A stretch of 64,000 bases of DNA, from positions 1,798,001-1,862,000 of the forward strand of contig CP021224.1 in the NCBI GenBank assembly GCA_003999685.1. The letters are read 5' to 3'. The position numbers were made by a program, and so were the translations under genes. Positions 9,745-21,509 of this stretch are shown here, one piece after another. Each line of letters starts with the position of its first letter. Within the stretch, counting starts at the first letter, position 1. This stretch comes from Taiwanofungus camphoratus. Lineage: Eukaryota; Basidiomycota; Agaricomycetes; Polyporales; Taiwanofungaceae. Under the pieces are notes generated by a model. The model ran no database searches. It was not told where the DNA came from and was given only the letters and a program-made list of their open reading frames with translations.

Positions 9745-12290
9745 CGCTTTCTTGACGTCGAAGCACAAGTGAACAAGCACGACAGCGACTCCAGCGAGGA
9801 AGAGGAGGATGAGACTGGTGGGTCCTAAACCCGTTACAAGACACATAATCATCTAGCGGTTTACTGCAGATTTTATTGATCATGGTACTATCGACCTGGA
9901 ATATAGTGAGATGAGGAGGCTGGCGAGTAGAGAGGTTCTTGAGGAGTCTGCGGAGGCTCTTACACAGTGACTTGTTGAGAGGTATTGACATACTTCTCGT
10001 GCAACGTTCCGATGGTGGGTGGAGGAGTCTCTTCCTTCACATGTGCTTCTGCCAACCCTGAATGATCCTTCCTTGTGGATCATCAACGTCAAGGTAAGTT
10101 TATCTTTAGTGATTTCATTGCTCATACTAACTCATTTTCTAGCCCAAGATGGAGAAGGATGCGTTCCAATGCGTCCTCAACTCTTCCTTCACTCCCTCAT
10201 GTCAGTTCACAATCATATCAATTTTCATGCTCCCTGGCATAGTCGGCCACTTGTATGTGGAGGCCGCTACAATCCAGGGGGCACTTCTGGACATTATGGG
10301 TTCCTGTCTTGCAAACCGTGAATACACTGTTGTGCCATTGGAAGAACAGGCTGTATTATTGAAAATGCGGTACTCTTGTCATGACATTCTATCAGATTCT
10401 TGGGTCAGGGTACAGCGGGGCAGGTACAAAGGTGACCTTGCATATGTAACTTTGGTTGATAATGAGTCGGACACTGAGCTTTGGGTGGTACCATGTTTGA
10501 GCACCCACGCACGGCAAAAGCGGAAACAGGGCGAACATGGTAAGCGTGATTGTCCTGTTCCTGCTCTGTTCGACATACAGGAAACTCGGAGAATCCACAG
10601 TGACAATGCAGTGCTGGCAAGCAGCAGGAAATATACTTTTCATCAAGACATATATCAAGATGGTTTCATCAGACTCTGCCAACTGGCAACAGCGCTTCAT
10701 ATCCACGACATTTGAGCAAGTCAGGAGGAATTTACAGTCTTCACTCAAGCCTTGTTTGTATCCTGGGATGCATTGCGCAGGCTGGCTGTTGCAAATTCTC
10801 AAGCAGCCATGGCTCAAGGAGATCGGGTGAGAATCATTTCTGGCAAGCAGACAGGTCTTCAAGGTCATATCTTGACACTAACAGATGGGATTGCGGAAAT
10901 TGGTCTGGACACGGTCGATATACGAGGTGAAGATGTTGCAGTCAACATTGTTTTGGTGCCTCTTGGATGCTTGCAGCGCCACTTCAAAGTTGGTGACAAT
11001 GTGAGAGTACAAGCAGGTGCTCAGTACGGGTGAGAGGGTATTGTCATAGTTGTAGGCACGGCAGACTTGACATTTGCTGAGTGCCACACAGATGAGAGTG
11101 TGCGCCTTTTTTTTTGAAACCTTCTATAACTGCTGACATTCATTCTCACAGGTCGAAGTGTTGTAAGACGATGTTACATGGCATGACCCACAACTAACTT
11201 TTGCGAATCCAGAGAGTGTACTGAGCGATATGCACTTATTCTCTAACTGTCTGATGCATAATCCATGGATTATGCAGATGGTCCAGGTCATCTCAGGCCT
11301 GTTCAAGGGCTATCTGGGATACATTAAAAGTGTCAATGTCTCGACAATTGATGTCGAGATGGTGACACCAGTTGGACAGTTGTATGCATTTTCTTTCTTG
11401 CAGCTAGCGTTCTGATATATGTATCCCACTTTTAACATTGAAATGGATGCTGATGTATATCCGCTCAGGTCCCATGGCAGTCGACTTCTCCCTCTCGACC
11501 CATCAATTCAAATCAGGTCTGAGGGTGTGGGGGCACAATTCCCTGGGCCTTCCACTCCTCGGCCCTCCACTCCTCGGCCCTCTACTCCTCGGCCCTCTAC
11601 TCCCCAGCCCTCCACTCCCCAGTCCTCTGTCCTCAAACTTGAAGCATCTGCTGAATCGTTGTCAGTGTTGGCCGTTGATCCCACGTGGGATCCATCCTCT
11701 TGAATGCCAGGTTTATCAGACCTGCATTCATTACTTCACAAATGGACACCAGAAGCACCAGTTGTGCCCATGGATTTCATACCCACACGTGAGTACTGAT
11801 GTTTTGTGTAGATGTTGACTGACATTGATATATATCTTGGCAGCTGGAACTGCAGAGTGGCTCTTACTGCTGACATTTGCCTGTGCACTAGAGACGTACG
11901 TTGTGCCGACGCAGCTCATCAATACCAAGCCCCACAAAGAACAGGGTGTTGTGGGCTTCGAAGATGGCAGGCACGAAGGTACGTGGGTGAACACTGTCCC
12001 TGGCCTTCTACCCCGAGATGGTAAGATGGCTGTGGAGTTCAAGACATGATTGTTGGTGATGCTGTTGTGGGTCCCCCCTTGCTACTTGAAACATTCTCTA
12101 GCTTGCACTGGAGCCCTTGCAATAACTATCACCAGTCCCAATGCAGGATTAATAGACAAGGCAACAAGTAGTCAAAATTCTAGGCAAGAGGGTCTGTGGA
12201 TGTTGCAGGTGGATGGTAATCGTCAGAAAATACCAGAAGATCAAAGGAATCTGGTATGGATTGTCGATCCAAGGGTAAAGCCCAGGAGGA
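9745..12290 (+). pseudogene. SPT5-like transcription elongation factor gene, decayed
   Basis: An acidic start (RFLDVEAQVNKHDSDSSEEEEDE) is followed, after a GTGGGT..CAG intron, by FIDHGTIDLEYSEMRRLA. After the intron 10094-10142 comes an NGN-like domain (GHLYVEAATIQGALLDIMG, YTVVPLEEQAVLLKM) and KOW-like blocks (SWVRVQRGRYKGDLAYV, GDRVRIISGKQTGLQGHI, VQVISGLFKGYLGYI). SPT5 is the RNA polymerase II elongation factor, and SPT5-like paralogues with such domains occur in mushroom genomes (family knowledge). The frame is kept through most of the gene but broken by TGA codons at 9968, 9986, 10713, 11031 and about 11701, each where Arg fits. A TAA lies near 11172. A 15-nt tandem repeat at 11548-11625 encodes five P-S-T-P-R/Q units. 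The 3' end after 11.8 kb is uncertain. Upstream start not found. Confidence 0.6.
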
Positions 12291-13224
12291 GATAGATAGA
12301 TAGTCTTCCGGTTGCCCTCATTTTCTTATGTTGCGCTCATGCTTTGACAAATGCTCTGTTGCTTCCACACATAGTGTAGTTCTCTGTATCTCTTTTTACA
12401 TTTATACCTGCAAATGTATCTCTGTCTGTGTTGATTGTGCTTCGGGACTTGAGCTTGAGCTTGTGCCCCTGGTAGATTCTGTCTGGCTAGTGCTGCATGG
12501 TAAGATCACTCTACTACAGCAAAACCAGTTCCCGGCCTGTAGAACAATGGCCTTAGACGTGCGAACAAAATGCACTGTACTTAGAGCCATCTGGTGCGTT
12601 TGTGAAACATGGTTTGGCCTCTTAAGTTAACCTCAGTGGACCGCTCAGTGGACCGCTCAATTTGTGGTGTCTACATATTCTGCATGTGCCAATCACTATC
12701 ACACCCTGACATATGTAAATCCACATTTATAATATCTCTTTATGTATTTAGTTGTAGCATATCCTAACATCAGTGAGTGGACAAATTCAGAATAATCCAA
12801 GCTTGCATATTCATAAAATTGGGAGAACATATGGGTCGATGCCATATAGAACACCACATTTACCATATGCGTAACGCTATCAGGTGTTCACATATTTGAA
12901 CCGGCAAATGCTATATATTAGAACAATAAGAATTTATAAATTGCGCCCTAGAATTTATGACTCGTGAATAACATATCTAGAGTTTGCAGAACCATATGCC
13001 GCGTGAATAAAGCTCTCAGCATTGGTCACAATATGCAATGGTATTTGCCGAGCATATTTCAAGGTGAGATATGGAGTGCCGTCTCCCGTGCTAGAGCGTT
13101 TGCTCTGACCTGCGGTCCGTTCATGCTCCTTTGGTCAAGATATCGTTGTGGCACTGCGGCTGTCCGTAGCTTAATATGAAGCGTTCTTTCGATGAGCTAA
13201 CTGAAACCTCCCCTGGTTCCGGGT

Positions 13225-15933
13225 ATGTCGTCGGCTCCTGACATCAAGCGTCTTCCCCGTCTGATTTGGCAAAATACACCTTTGGGCAAAAACAGAAGTG
13301 AGACCACTCATTCTCAGCAGGCCGAGTATAAGACCCTTGCTCATCAAGTCAATGCTGAACTTCGCGATGAGCTCCGATATTCTGTCTTCTCGAGCACCCC
13401 GCACTTTCTCGACACATTCTTTCCTGTCTGCCCCTCGCTTGTTGAGGAAATCTACAGGAAGGCTTGCTCCATGAACCCTCCGGTGTATAGTGTCAAGGAG
13501 ACCCTCTGGAATGGGTTTCCTAGAGAGAAGACAATACGTCAGGAGGCTTTACTCTATGAGCCATTCGTAAATGTTGCCAATTTCATCACACAGTCTTGCA
13601 CCACATCCAGCAAACTCCCAGTCCGGTGGCTCTCCGACCCTAACCGTTCTCCTGCCCTCTCAGATACAAAGGCTGCGGACCTGAAGCCTGACATAGTCGC
13701 TGTTCTGAACTTTCCTGAGCCAGGACCAGAGGTAGAGGCGGCGAAGTCGCCTCCAAAGGCACCGTGGTCTCGCATTCACGTTCCAATGGAAGTGAAGAAA
13801 GCTCAGTCTGAAGCACCAGCTCTTCTTCAACTTCTGGGATACCAACGACAAGTTTTCTACGAATCCCATGATCGACGCTTTGTTTACGGGTTGGTCCTAG
13901 CTGCGAGAAATCTTTATGTCTATTTGGCGGACCGTTCTGGAGTCCTTGGCTCGGAGATGTTTGATATGCACACGGTAGGTCAATTATATGTATCGCCGAC
14001 CCCGACACTGACGGCTTCACCTGCAGGAGCCTCACAAGCTCATACGTGTCATTGCTGCAATAGCAACCCTTCCAGCATCCCAACTCGGATGGGACACTAC
14101 CATGCGCGCTATACCGAAGCAAGCACTCGAGCGTCCATCGGTATTCTCGGCTTCCGCTTCGAAGCCCTCATACGAACATGACTACTCGGAGGGGAACCCG
14201 GTTGAATGTTATTGGGTGGTTCAAATGCCATTGCAGAAGGAAGGCAACCCAGTGGAGATGCAGGCAGACGTCACGGAGACGTTTATTTTGTGGAAGTCTA
14301 TTAGCCTTTCGCGAGCAGAGGTGATCCGCGGGCGAGCCACTCGTGTTTGGAAAGCTTGGCATGAGAAAGATATGGGCTTGCCTGAAAGTGAACGTGAGGT
14401 ACGGACATCTAACTGTTGATTATCCATGTTCGAACTCATCGTACTTTTACTTGATAGATATATATCGTGAAAGATACTTGGAGGGATGACAGGCGCGATC
14501 TCGAGGGCAAACTGTACGCGGAAATTGGCGACTGTGAAGGTGTTGCGAAATTGCATTCATATTGTGCAGTCATGGTAGACGAGCAGCTCGATACGACTCG
14601 GAACCTAATTCGACGCGACTTGGCACCAGAAGGAACTCCTATCGCCATAGATGCAAGGCAGAAGCAAGTGCCTCGGTACCCCATCCACTCTCCTGGTGAA
14701 GAGTGGCACAGTGTCACGTATTACATTGACCAGGATTACGTGCCAAGGGAATCCTTACCCGAAGGGATACAACTAAAGGATGTACAACCTCGTGGGAAAA
14801 CACACTCTAGGCTGGTGATGAAAACGTATGGTTGGCCAATCAAGTTCGCGAAGTCACTTCTCGAGATGGTAGGGGCATTTAAGGATGCTATTGTCGGTGA
14901 GTCACCTTTGGCTATACCGAAGTGTTGACACAAGCATGCTAGCGATTTCATTTTTCAGGCCACCGTAACTCCTTCCAGAGGAACGTGCTGCATCGAGATA
15001 TCAGCATAGGGAATATATTAATCGCCTCCAAACCTATACCTGGCTATCGAGGAATTTTGATTGACTACGAAAATGCGATTATACTCAATTCTGGTCGTGA
15101 ACCGCTCCTCGATGATCCCCTATCGGTATGTCAATCACGACACCGTCAATCATATGTTTAATGACTTTATTTTTATACAGGGCACACGTCCATTCATATC
15201 CCCCGAAATACTGGGAAAAAGTCCTCTTTGGGCCTACAGCAAACGAGAGGGCAACCTAAAACGTCCTAAGACAATGCCGCAATTACAGCCGAAACACGAC
15301 TTCATTCATGACCTAGAGAGTTTCTTCTGGGTTCTGGTCTGGCTTTGCATGTCTCGGAGCGGCCCAGCAAGGCGCCGGGAAGAGCTCATAACCCCAAACT
15401 CCACGGACGATGGGTTTTGCGAAACATTCAAGGGACTGTTTGAAGGGACTGACCGTGAGCTGGTTTTGAAGAAAAGGGAAGTACTCAAATACCAAGGTGA
15501 TTTCGATTCGGTGGTCATAAACCATGTTACGGATTGGTGTGAACCCCTTTTACCCCTTTTGGAGAAGTTCTATGATATCTTGGCCAAAGCGTACGCCGAT
15601 GAGAAACGCAATTTCGACGTCGAAATCTACGAGGCCGTCATAAATGCATTCCAGACGATGGAGGACGAGTTGGAAAAGAGACCTGCAGATGCTGAAAAAG
15701 AGTACGCGGAATTGAGGGAACATGAGGAGGCACGACGACATCGGGACTTGCAAGGACATTGGGATCTGTCTTCGCCTAAGACACAGAAGACGGCCGTTGA
15801 GACACAGGATCCGCCAACTCCCCCGCCAACATTGCCCACCTACCTTGAAGAACCTGGATCACCTACTCCGCAGTCGAAGCGAGCTAAAACCGGGGAGATG
15901 CTCGACATCAGGGATTTTCCTCTCAATCGCTGA
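13225..15933 (+). CDS. FunK1-type fungal protein kinase, gene 1 (5 exons, 826 aa)
   Basis: My model is join(13225-13974, 14027-14398, 14458-14896, 14959-15125, 15181-15933). All introns are GT..AG, 50-62 bp, and all phases agree, giving 826 aa. The N-terminal half carries the family block PVEVK-like MEVKKAQSEAPALLQLLGYQRQ and RRFVYGLVLAARNLYVYLADRSG. The kinase half has RGRATRVWKAWHEKD, KDTWRDD, the catalytic loop LHRDISIGNIL, a DYENA in place of DFG, and GTRPFISPEIL. After HDLESFFWVLVWLCMS it ends in a charged tail. FunK1 kinases are a fungal-specific Ser/Thr-kinase-like family; substrates are unknown. An ATG at 13176 opens a different frame (MKRSFDELTETS..), so the true start could include an upstream exon. 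It keeps CGA codons and no stops, unlike its neighbours. A related gene follows 360 bp downstream in the same direction. Confidence 0.88.
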
Positions 15934-16293
15934 TCGTATGGGCACACATCTGATACGCAGTGGTGGAAAACCAATACGAAGAGGCGTGGCAGACCATTGA
16001 GAGGTGAGGATGTGGATAATGAATTGCGATCCTTTGCTTTGTATGCATGATTCCACATGTGCTGCTTTCGTGTTATATGAGTACTCAGTAAACATTGCTT
16101 TGATGAGCTGTCGTAGTCATCGTCCTGACTCTAAAAGGCAGTTGTCATTGATTTTGGTAGGACGGCAATGTGGCTTGAAGTTGAACATCGCCGTCTGCCG
16201 CAATTGTACATTTTTGTGGCCATCCGACTCATCACTATAAAGTGGGATGCACTTTCAACGAGATGAGTCAAATCACCAACAACTCAAGGTGTA

Positions 16294-18830
16294 TTGTTGG
16301 TGCGAAACATAGCTAATACATCAAATCATGACAACAGCAAAGTTACTGCCAATCAACTTGACTTTGAGAATCCCAAAGCACAAATCGCTCAAGTTGAACG
16401 AGAGCTTCGCGGTGAGTTGGCGCATTCCGTCTTCTCTGATACACCGGAGTTCTTGGACACGCTATTCAACATCCCATCTCGTGTCGTTAACACGATCTAT
16501 GAAAGAGCATGTTCTGTAAAGCCTTGTCGCCACTCCCGCAGGGGCAAGCATTGGACCGACATCCTCAGGACCGCTGACCGCGAGGCTTTGTTGTATGAAC
16601 CATTCGTCAACATTGCCAATTTCGTCATGGATTGCTGTCGTGAACCAAAGCTTCCCATTCGTTGGGTTTCTAATCCAACTCGCTCTCCGACGTTTCTTGA
16701 TTCGAAAGCCACCGACACGAGACCTGATATCATGGCCACTGTGAACTTCCCAAAGACCACGAGCAGTCTGAACTTTCGCAGTCGGAAGAGAAGAAAAGTG
16801 GACGATCCACGGCCTCCCTGGAATCGGATTCATTTTTCCTCGCCTGAGCTGCTTCGGTCTGAAGCGAAGTTGTCATACGAGTTCATGTATACAGACTCGC
16901 CAGCTCCACGCTATTGGGCAATCAAGATGCCAAAACCGCGGATCGACGATCCATGCAAAATGAATTCAAACATATTCGAGACGTTTGTAGTGTGGAAGTC
17001 TATCAGTCTTGTGCGTGGCGAAGTTATCCGTGGTCGAGCGACGCGGATATGGAGAGCATGGCACGAGAAAGACATGCATCTGCCAGAGGAAGATCGAGAA
17101 GTGAGTAACACTGTTATTCATGTCGACATTGGTTTAATGATGTTTTCATTGTGGATTTAGGTTTACATCGTCAAAGACACTTGGCGTGACGACAGGCACG
17201 ACCTTGAGGGTGCATTATACGCACAAATCGGACACTGTGAAGGTGTAGCCGAGATGTATTCATACTGCGTGGTGACCGTGGACGGAGAGCAGGACACAAC
17301 GGAGACCCTCATCCGCCGCCAATTGCGTACTAAAGGCAAGCCTCGAGTCATAGATGCTAAGCAAGCTGTCCCCCAGGATGAAAAAGAAGTGCCTAGAAGT
17401 TCTCCCGATGGAGAGCGATATGGGATCACCCAGTATACGATGTTTCTGGATTATTTGCCAGAGGAGCTTCCTCCTGGAGTCACACTCGAAGATGTGCTAC
17501 CTCGTGGAAGAACACATTCTAGGCTCGTAATGAAAACCTATGGTTGGCCTGTGAAGTACGCAAAGTCTGTTTTGGAGACCGTCGAAGTGTTCCGAGATGC
17601 CATTATAGGTGCGGATTTTGCACGGTTTATGAATGTGTAGAATGGCTGAGATGTCAATGGATCATCAAAAGGGCACCGAAACTCCGTCCAAAAGGGTGTA
17701 CTTCATCGTGATATCAGTCTGGGCAATATTTTGATAACTGGCAAAAGCGAGCGTGGTCACCGAGGCGTCCTGGTTGACTATGATAACGCCATCCCGGAAG
17801 AACATGTGACACTTGCTGATGATCCTGCCACAGTACGTCTATCTTGATATTTATTACGGTAGTTGACATTGATGTTCATCTTGCCTAGGGAACACATCCG
17901 TTCATGTCCCCAGAGATTTTAGGCGGGCAGCCAATAATTACCCAACTAGGAACCCGTGGACATGATAGCTCTCAAGAGCCTGAAGTGCCAAAACACAGCT
18001 TTATTCATGACTTGGAAAGTTTTTTCTGGTGCCTTGTTTGGCTCTGCATGAGCAGGGATGGCCCAGCAAGACGTCGAACCGAACTCTTCCGTGGGGACAA
18101 CCAGCCCAAGAACAAAGCCCTTCGTCGTGTTTTCGCAAACCTCTTTGAGGGTCCAGATGACCTGTTGGTAGCGACCAAAGTCATTGTCTTTCTATGCGAA
18201 CCCAAATTTTCTCAAATGATCTTGAACAACGTGACCGACTATTATCGACCACTGGTACCTCTTCTTTCTGATTTCTATCAAATCCTACTCGACGCGTATA
18301 CCGACGAGAGGCAGAAACTCGACATGGATATATACAACAAGGTCATTGCTGCGTTTGAAAGTATCGAGGAGCAGCTGAATGATCAACCCATCGATGTCAC
18401 CGAGGAATACTGCCGTCTTCGCGAGAAAGAAGAAGAACGACGTCGACAAGACTGTTACGGACACTGTGATCACCATTCACCGAAGGCAGGCGAAAGCGCA
18501 CAAGATCCGGCTAGCTCTTCTCCAGACGTGCCAAGTTCGCCAATACCTGCTAGAAAACGCGCTAGACTCGAGGCTCCTTCTGAACATTCTGATCGAGACG
18601 ACCAGCCCTCTAATCGTGGCTCGTCCACCAGCCGCGGTCGACGTCGACCTCGTGGTCGTGCTTCTACCCGCGGTCAAGGACGAGCTTCCAATCGTGATCA
18701 GACTTCCAGCACTGGTAATCGCCGTCAATCAGCTACTGGTGGACGATCGTCTCATTCCGGTCAGCCCTCTCGAGGTACTCAGCCTTCTAGTCGTGGTGGA
18801 TCTCGCTCGGGAAAGCGTGGGCGCAGATAA
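16294..18830 (+). CDS. FunK1-type fungal protein kinase, gene 2 (4 exons, 785 aa, internally shortened)
   Basis: My model is join(16294-17100, 17161-17608, 17672-17832, 17889-18830), with GT..AG introns of 60, 63 and 56 bp and consistent phases, giving 785 aa. It shares with gene 1 the N-terminal block (LYEPFVNIANFV, LPIRWVSNPTRSP), RGRATRIWRAWHEKDM, KDTWRDD, the loop LHRDISLGNIL, DYDNA, and SPEILGG. It lacks about 115 residues present in gene 1 (VEVK-QLLGYQRQ to SQLGWDTT). The join is PPWNRIHF/SSPELLRSEAKLSYEF, and the third copy at 59.5 kb still has sequence preceding SPELL. An intron present in gene 1 lay in the lost part. The C-terminus is an Arg/Gly/Ser-rich tail (about residues 700-785), likely nuclear or RNA-binding in character (inference). 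Catalytic residues are present, but the shortened N-lobe region may matter for activity. The 530 bp after it hold nothing I can call. Confidence 0.85.
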
Positions 18831-19360
18831 TTGAACATCATCATGGTGATCCGGCGTCCGAAGGTGGCTTCATCATTCAGTGTATCATTGATCTCGTTCT
18901 GCTACATATGTTCTGCATGCTTGTCCCTTTCACATGTTTTCGTCAGCACTGTTGTTTGGGCATCATGTAAGAATAATTGGCTTACATTGAATGCGATGTA
19001 TTAAGACAATGTGTATTCATACTCTCGAATGGTGGTATCTAATAGCCAGCACCGATTTCCTATCTCCCCTGCTCTCGGAATAAGTACCGAGTACAACCAG
19101 TACAGCATAGCGACTGGAAATGAATCTAGTACTACACTCTGACTCACAGTTCTCACCATGCGGCAAAGATGTACCTGTCAGATTCCTGTTTGAGAACTGC
19201 ACAATATGGCAGAAGTTTAGCACTGCTGTTATTGTCGTTCATGACTCGCCCTGTGAAGCTAATGTCAGACTTACTCAATTGGGCTGTGACTAGGAAGCCA
19301 CACCGCTTCTTGAACCAGTACCACCACCATCTGCTGTAGACACCCTAGCTTAGTCATCCT

Positions 19361-21008
19361 ATGGCTCCCTCTTTCACTCCCACTTCTCATCCAACTGGCT
19401 CCCATTCAACCACTGGTGACTCTTTAGTCACTGGGATGCCCTTGACCAGCTTGCTGTCCTCGAGGGTGTCTGGCAGTACATCTTCAGGGCAACCTGCCCC
19501 TTATCCTGCACCTGATGCGCAGGGATCTCAAACTCAAGCCCAAGTTGAAGCTTTACAACTTGCTTGTGGAGCTTCCTTTGAGATGGAGACCACCTTGGTG
19601 TCTTCTCCACCTCCCCCAGACACTGCAGTGGCCTTAGTGCCATCTCAGCCTTTCATGCCCACCCCAATACCAGAGGTGAGCATCCCCCAGTGGGGCATCG
19701 ATGGTGTCCTGCTTATCAATTTCCCACAGATGGGGCTTGCACCACATGGCTCAGCTTTGCCCGAGGCCACAATGTATGCAACGGCCCCTAAAGTGCAGGT
19801 CTTCCAAGGCATCTGTTTGTCACAAGATGAAACTCCAGACACTCTGTTAGCGGCCATCAGAGAGTCATTGCAACACATCTCATACACACTACACATCAAC
19901 CGGGATGCTTACAAAGGCATCGTTCAGAGGGATGTTACACAGTATTGTGCCGAAGCCTTTGGGCTTGAATGGTGGGACACAGTGCAAGCTGCTCTTCAGG
20001 TTGCCACGCAAGTGGTTGAACTGATTGGAGCAGAACATATCGCAGATCTCAATGGTATTGGTCACCTGGCCACCCGTGTACGTGAGCTCACCGACATTAG
20101 AATGAAGTTAGAATCCACTATTGTCGAACAACACAAGACCATCAGCGAAATGTTGGTGACCCTTATCACAATCCTCCCTAAATCATCTGATCAATGGTTT
20201 GAGGGTGCACGCACTACATTGGGGGCCATTGTGTCCTCCACCACCAGCGATAGCGACAAGCTTACTCAAGCCGTTGCTACTAACACTTCCACTTTCTGGG
20301 CATTAGCTAAGCGAGTTGAGGGCATAGCTGCTGTAGCTCCAGGTTACACCTCTGCCACAGCATTATTGTCTGCTAAACAGATGCCCAAGCAGGTGCGCAT
20401 TCAATCGCCACCTAAAGAAGGACCCAAGTCTACACCAGCAGACAAGGGAAAAAAGCGTGTGGCTCCACCCTCTCCTACCAAGAGCAGGGCAGCCTCCCCC
20501 GCAGTAAAGAAGGTGGCTACCTCTCAAGTAATCGACCTTACTTCTGATGATGGTCCCAATTGGGACAACATTAGGGGGGTGACAGAGATTGCACAAATTG
20601 CCCCCAACATCTCCTTGTCGGATGCATTGTGCATCGCGCAAGGTATGGCTGCTCCTGTCCAATCGTCGTCATGACAGGGCAATGGCAGATATACACATGA
20701 TTCTTGACCTCACCCCGGTCTCGGGCATGGTCCTGGGGTTGGCCCAACAATGATAGCCCATGACCTAGGTCCAGCCCATCCTTTACTCACAATCAGTGCT
20801 TCATCATCAATATGTCCTCCTCCCATGATCCAACACGTGACCCAACTGGCCCAAGGCGCAAGCCCCAAGACCGTTGTTCTGCAATTTGACTGAGCTCTGG
20901 AGCTTGGTGATCCTATTGACCTCGATGGCCTCAAGACTGTCGTCCAACAATTATTGACAGGAGCAGGTGGCTCCGTCAATTACCTCGTCAATGCTATTAT
21001 ACCCCCTG
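19361..21008 (+). pseudogene. LINE-2 ORF1, first part
   Basis: The frame from the ATG at 19361 (MAPSFTPTSHPTGSH..) is open for 437 codons, Ser/Thr/Pro-rich, and then coiled or helical (LATRVRELTDIRMKLESTIVEQ). It continues in the same frame past TGAs at 20672, about 20711 and about 20891 to 21008. There it is interrupted by LINE-1 and resumes at 26183. Reading across all later insertions leads to a CCHC-type nucleic-acid-binding end at 34.9-35.8 kb, as in ORF1 (gag-like) proteins of Tad/I LINEs. ORF1 proteins coat the element RNA. The TGAs lie where Arg fits. It is the oldest layer of this nest. Confidence 0.7.
20995..21008. repeat. 14-bp target-site duplication of LINE-1 (left)
   Basis: TATTATACCCCCTG at 20995-21008 is repeated exactly at 26169-26182 on the other side of LINE-1. 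It proves insertion into LINE-2 and fixes both ends of LINE-1. Removing the insert restores the LINE-2 ORF1 frame (..NAIIPP/GNGEVHLVF..). Confidence 0.9.
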
Positions 21009-21509
21009 ATGATGATGATGATGAAATCAGCATTTATATACCGCAACAAGTAAGCTAGTACTAAGACGCGGTGTTTCCCGGTAAGTACAAATAGTAGGCA
21101 TTAAAATGCGCTACAATCTATTCTATGCCTGGGGAACAATCTATTGTAAGTGGGCGGAAACGGGTGCGGTTGTAGGATTATATAGTAGATATATGTCTGG
21201 AGGCTCGTTTCCGTTGTTTTCGGTTTGCTTGTATTGGATGTAGTTGCCCATGTTTTTTGGCCCATGTATATTCCGACTCCACGTAGCTTCATATGTGAGA
21301 GGGAGAGACCTTGACCGGGAAGCATGAGGGAAACTTAAGAAATAAAAGAAAAGAAGAGAAAGGAAAAAGAAAAAATGGGGAATAAGCCGGTCTTCTACCA
21401 AGAGCGCAAGCCATCTTTGTTCCCTTGGTGCACGCGAGTGTCGTTGGTTGTGGTTTGTGTTGTGGGTGACGGTGTGTTGCCGTGCAGCGAACACCGTATC
21501 CTCTCCTCG

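Noticed and set aside
9584-10125. Minus-strand ORFs of 135 and 81 codons, and 10392-10868 (-)
   Set aside because: They overlap the SPT5-like exons, whose plus-strand frame has recognisable domains and introns.
14102-14419. Separate gene starting at 14102 and another at 14467
   Set aside because: They are exons 2 and 3 of kinase gene 1 joined by canonical introns.
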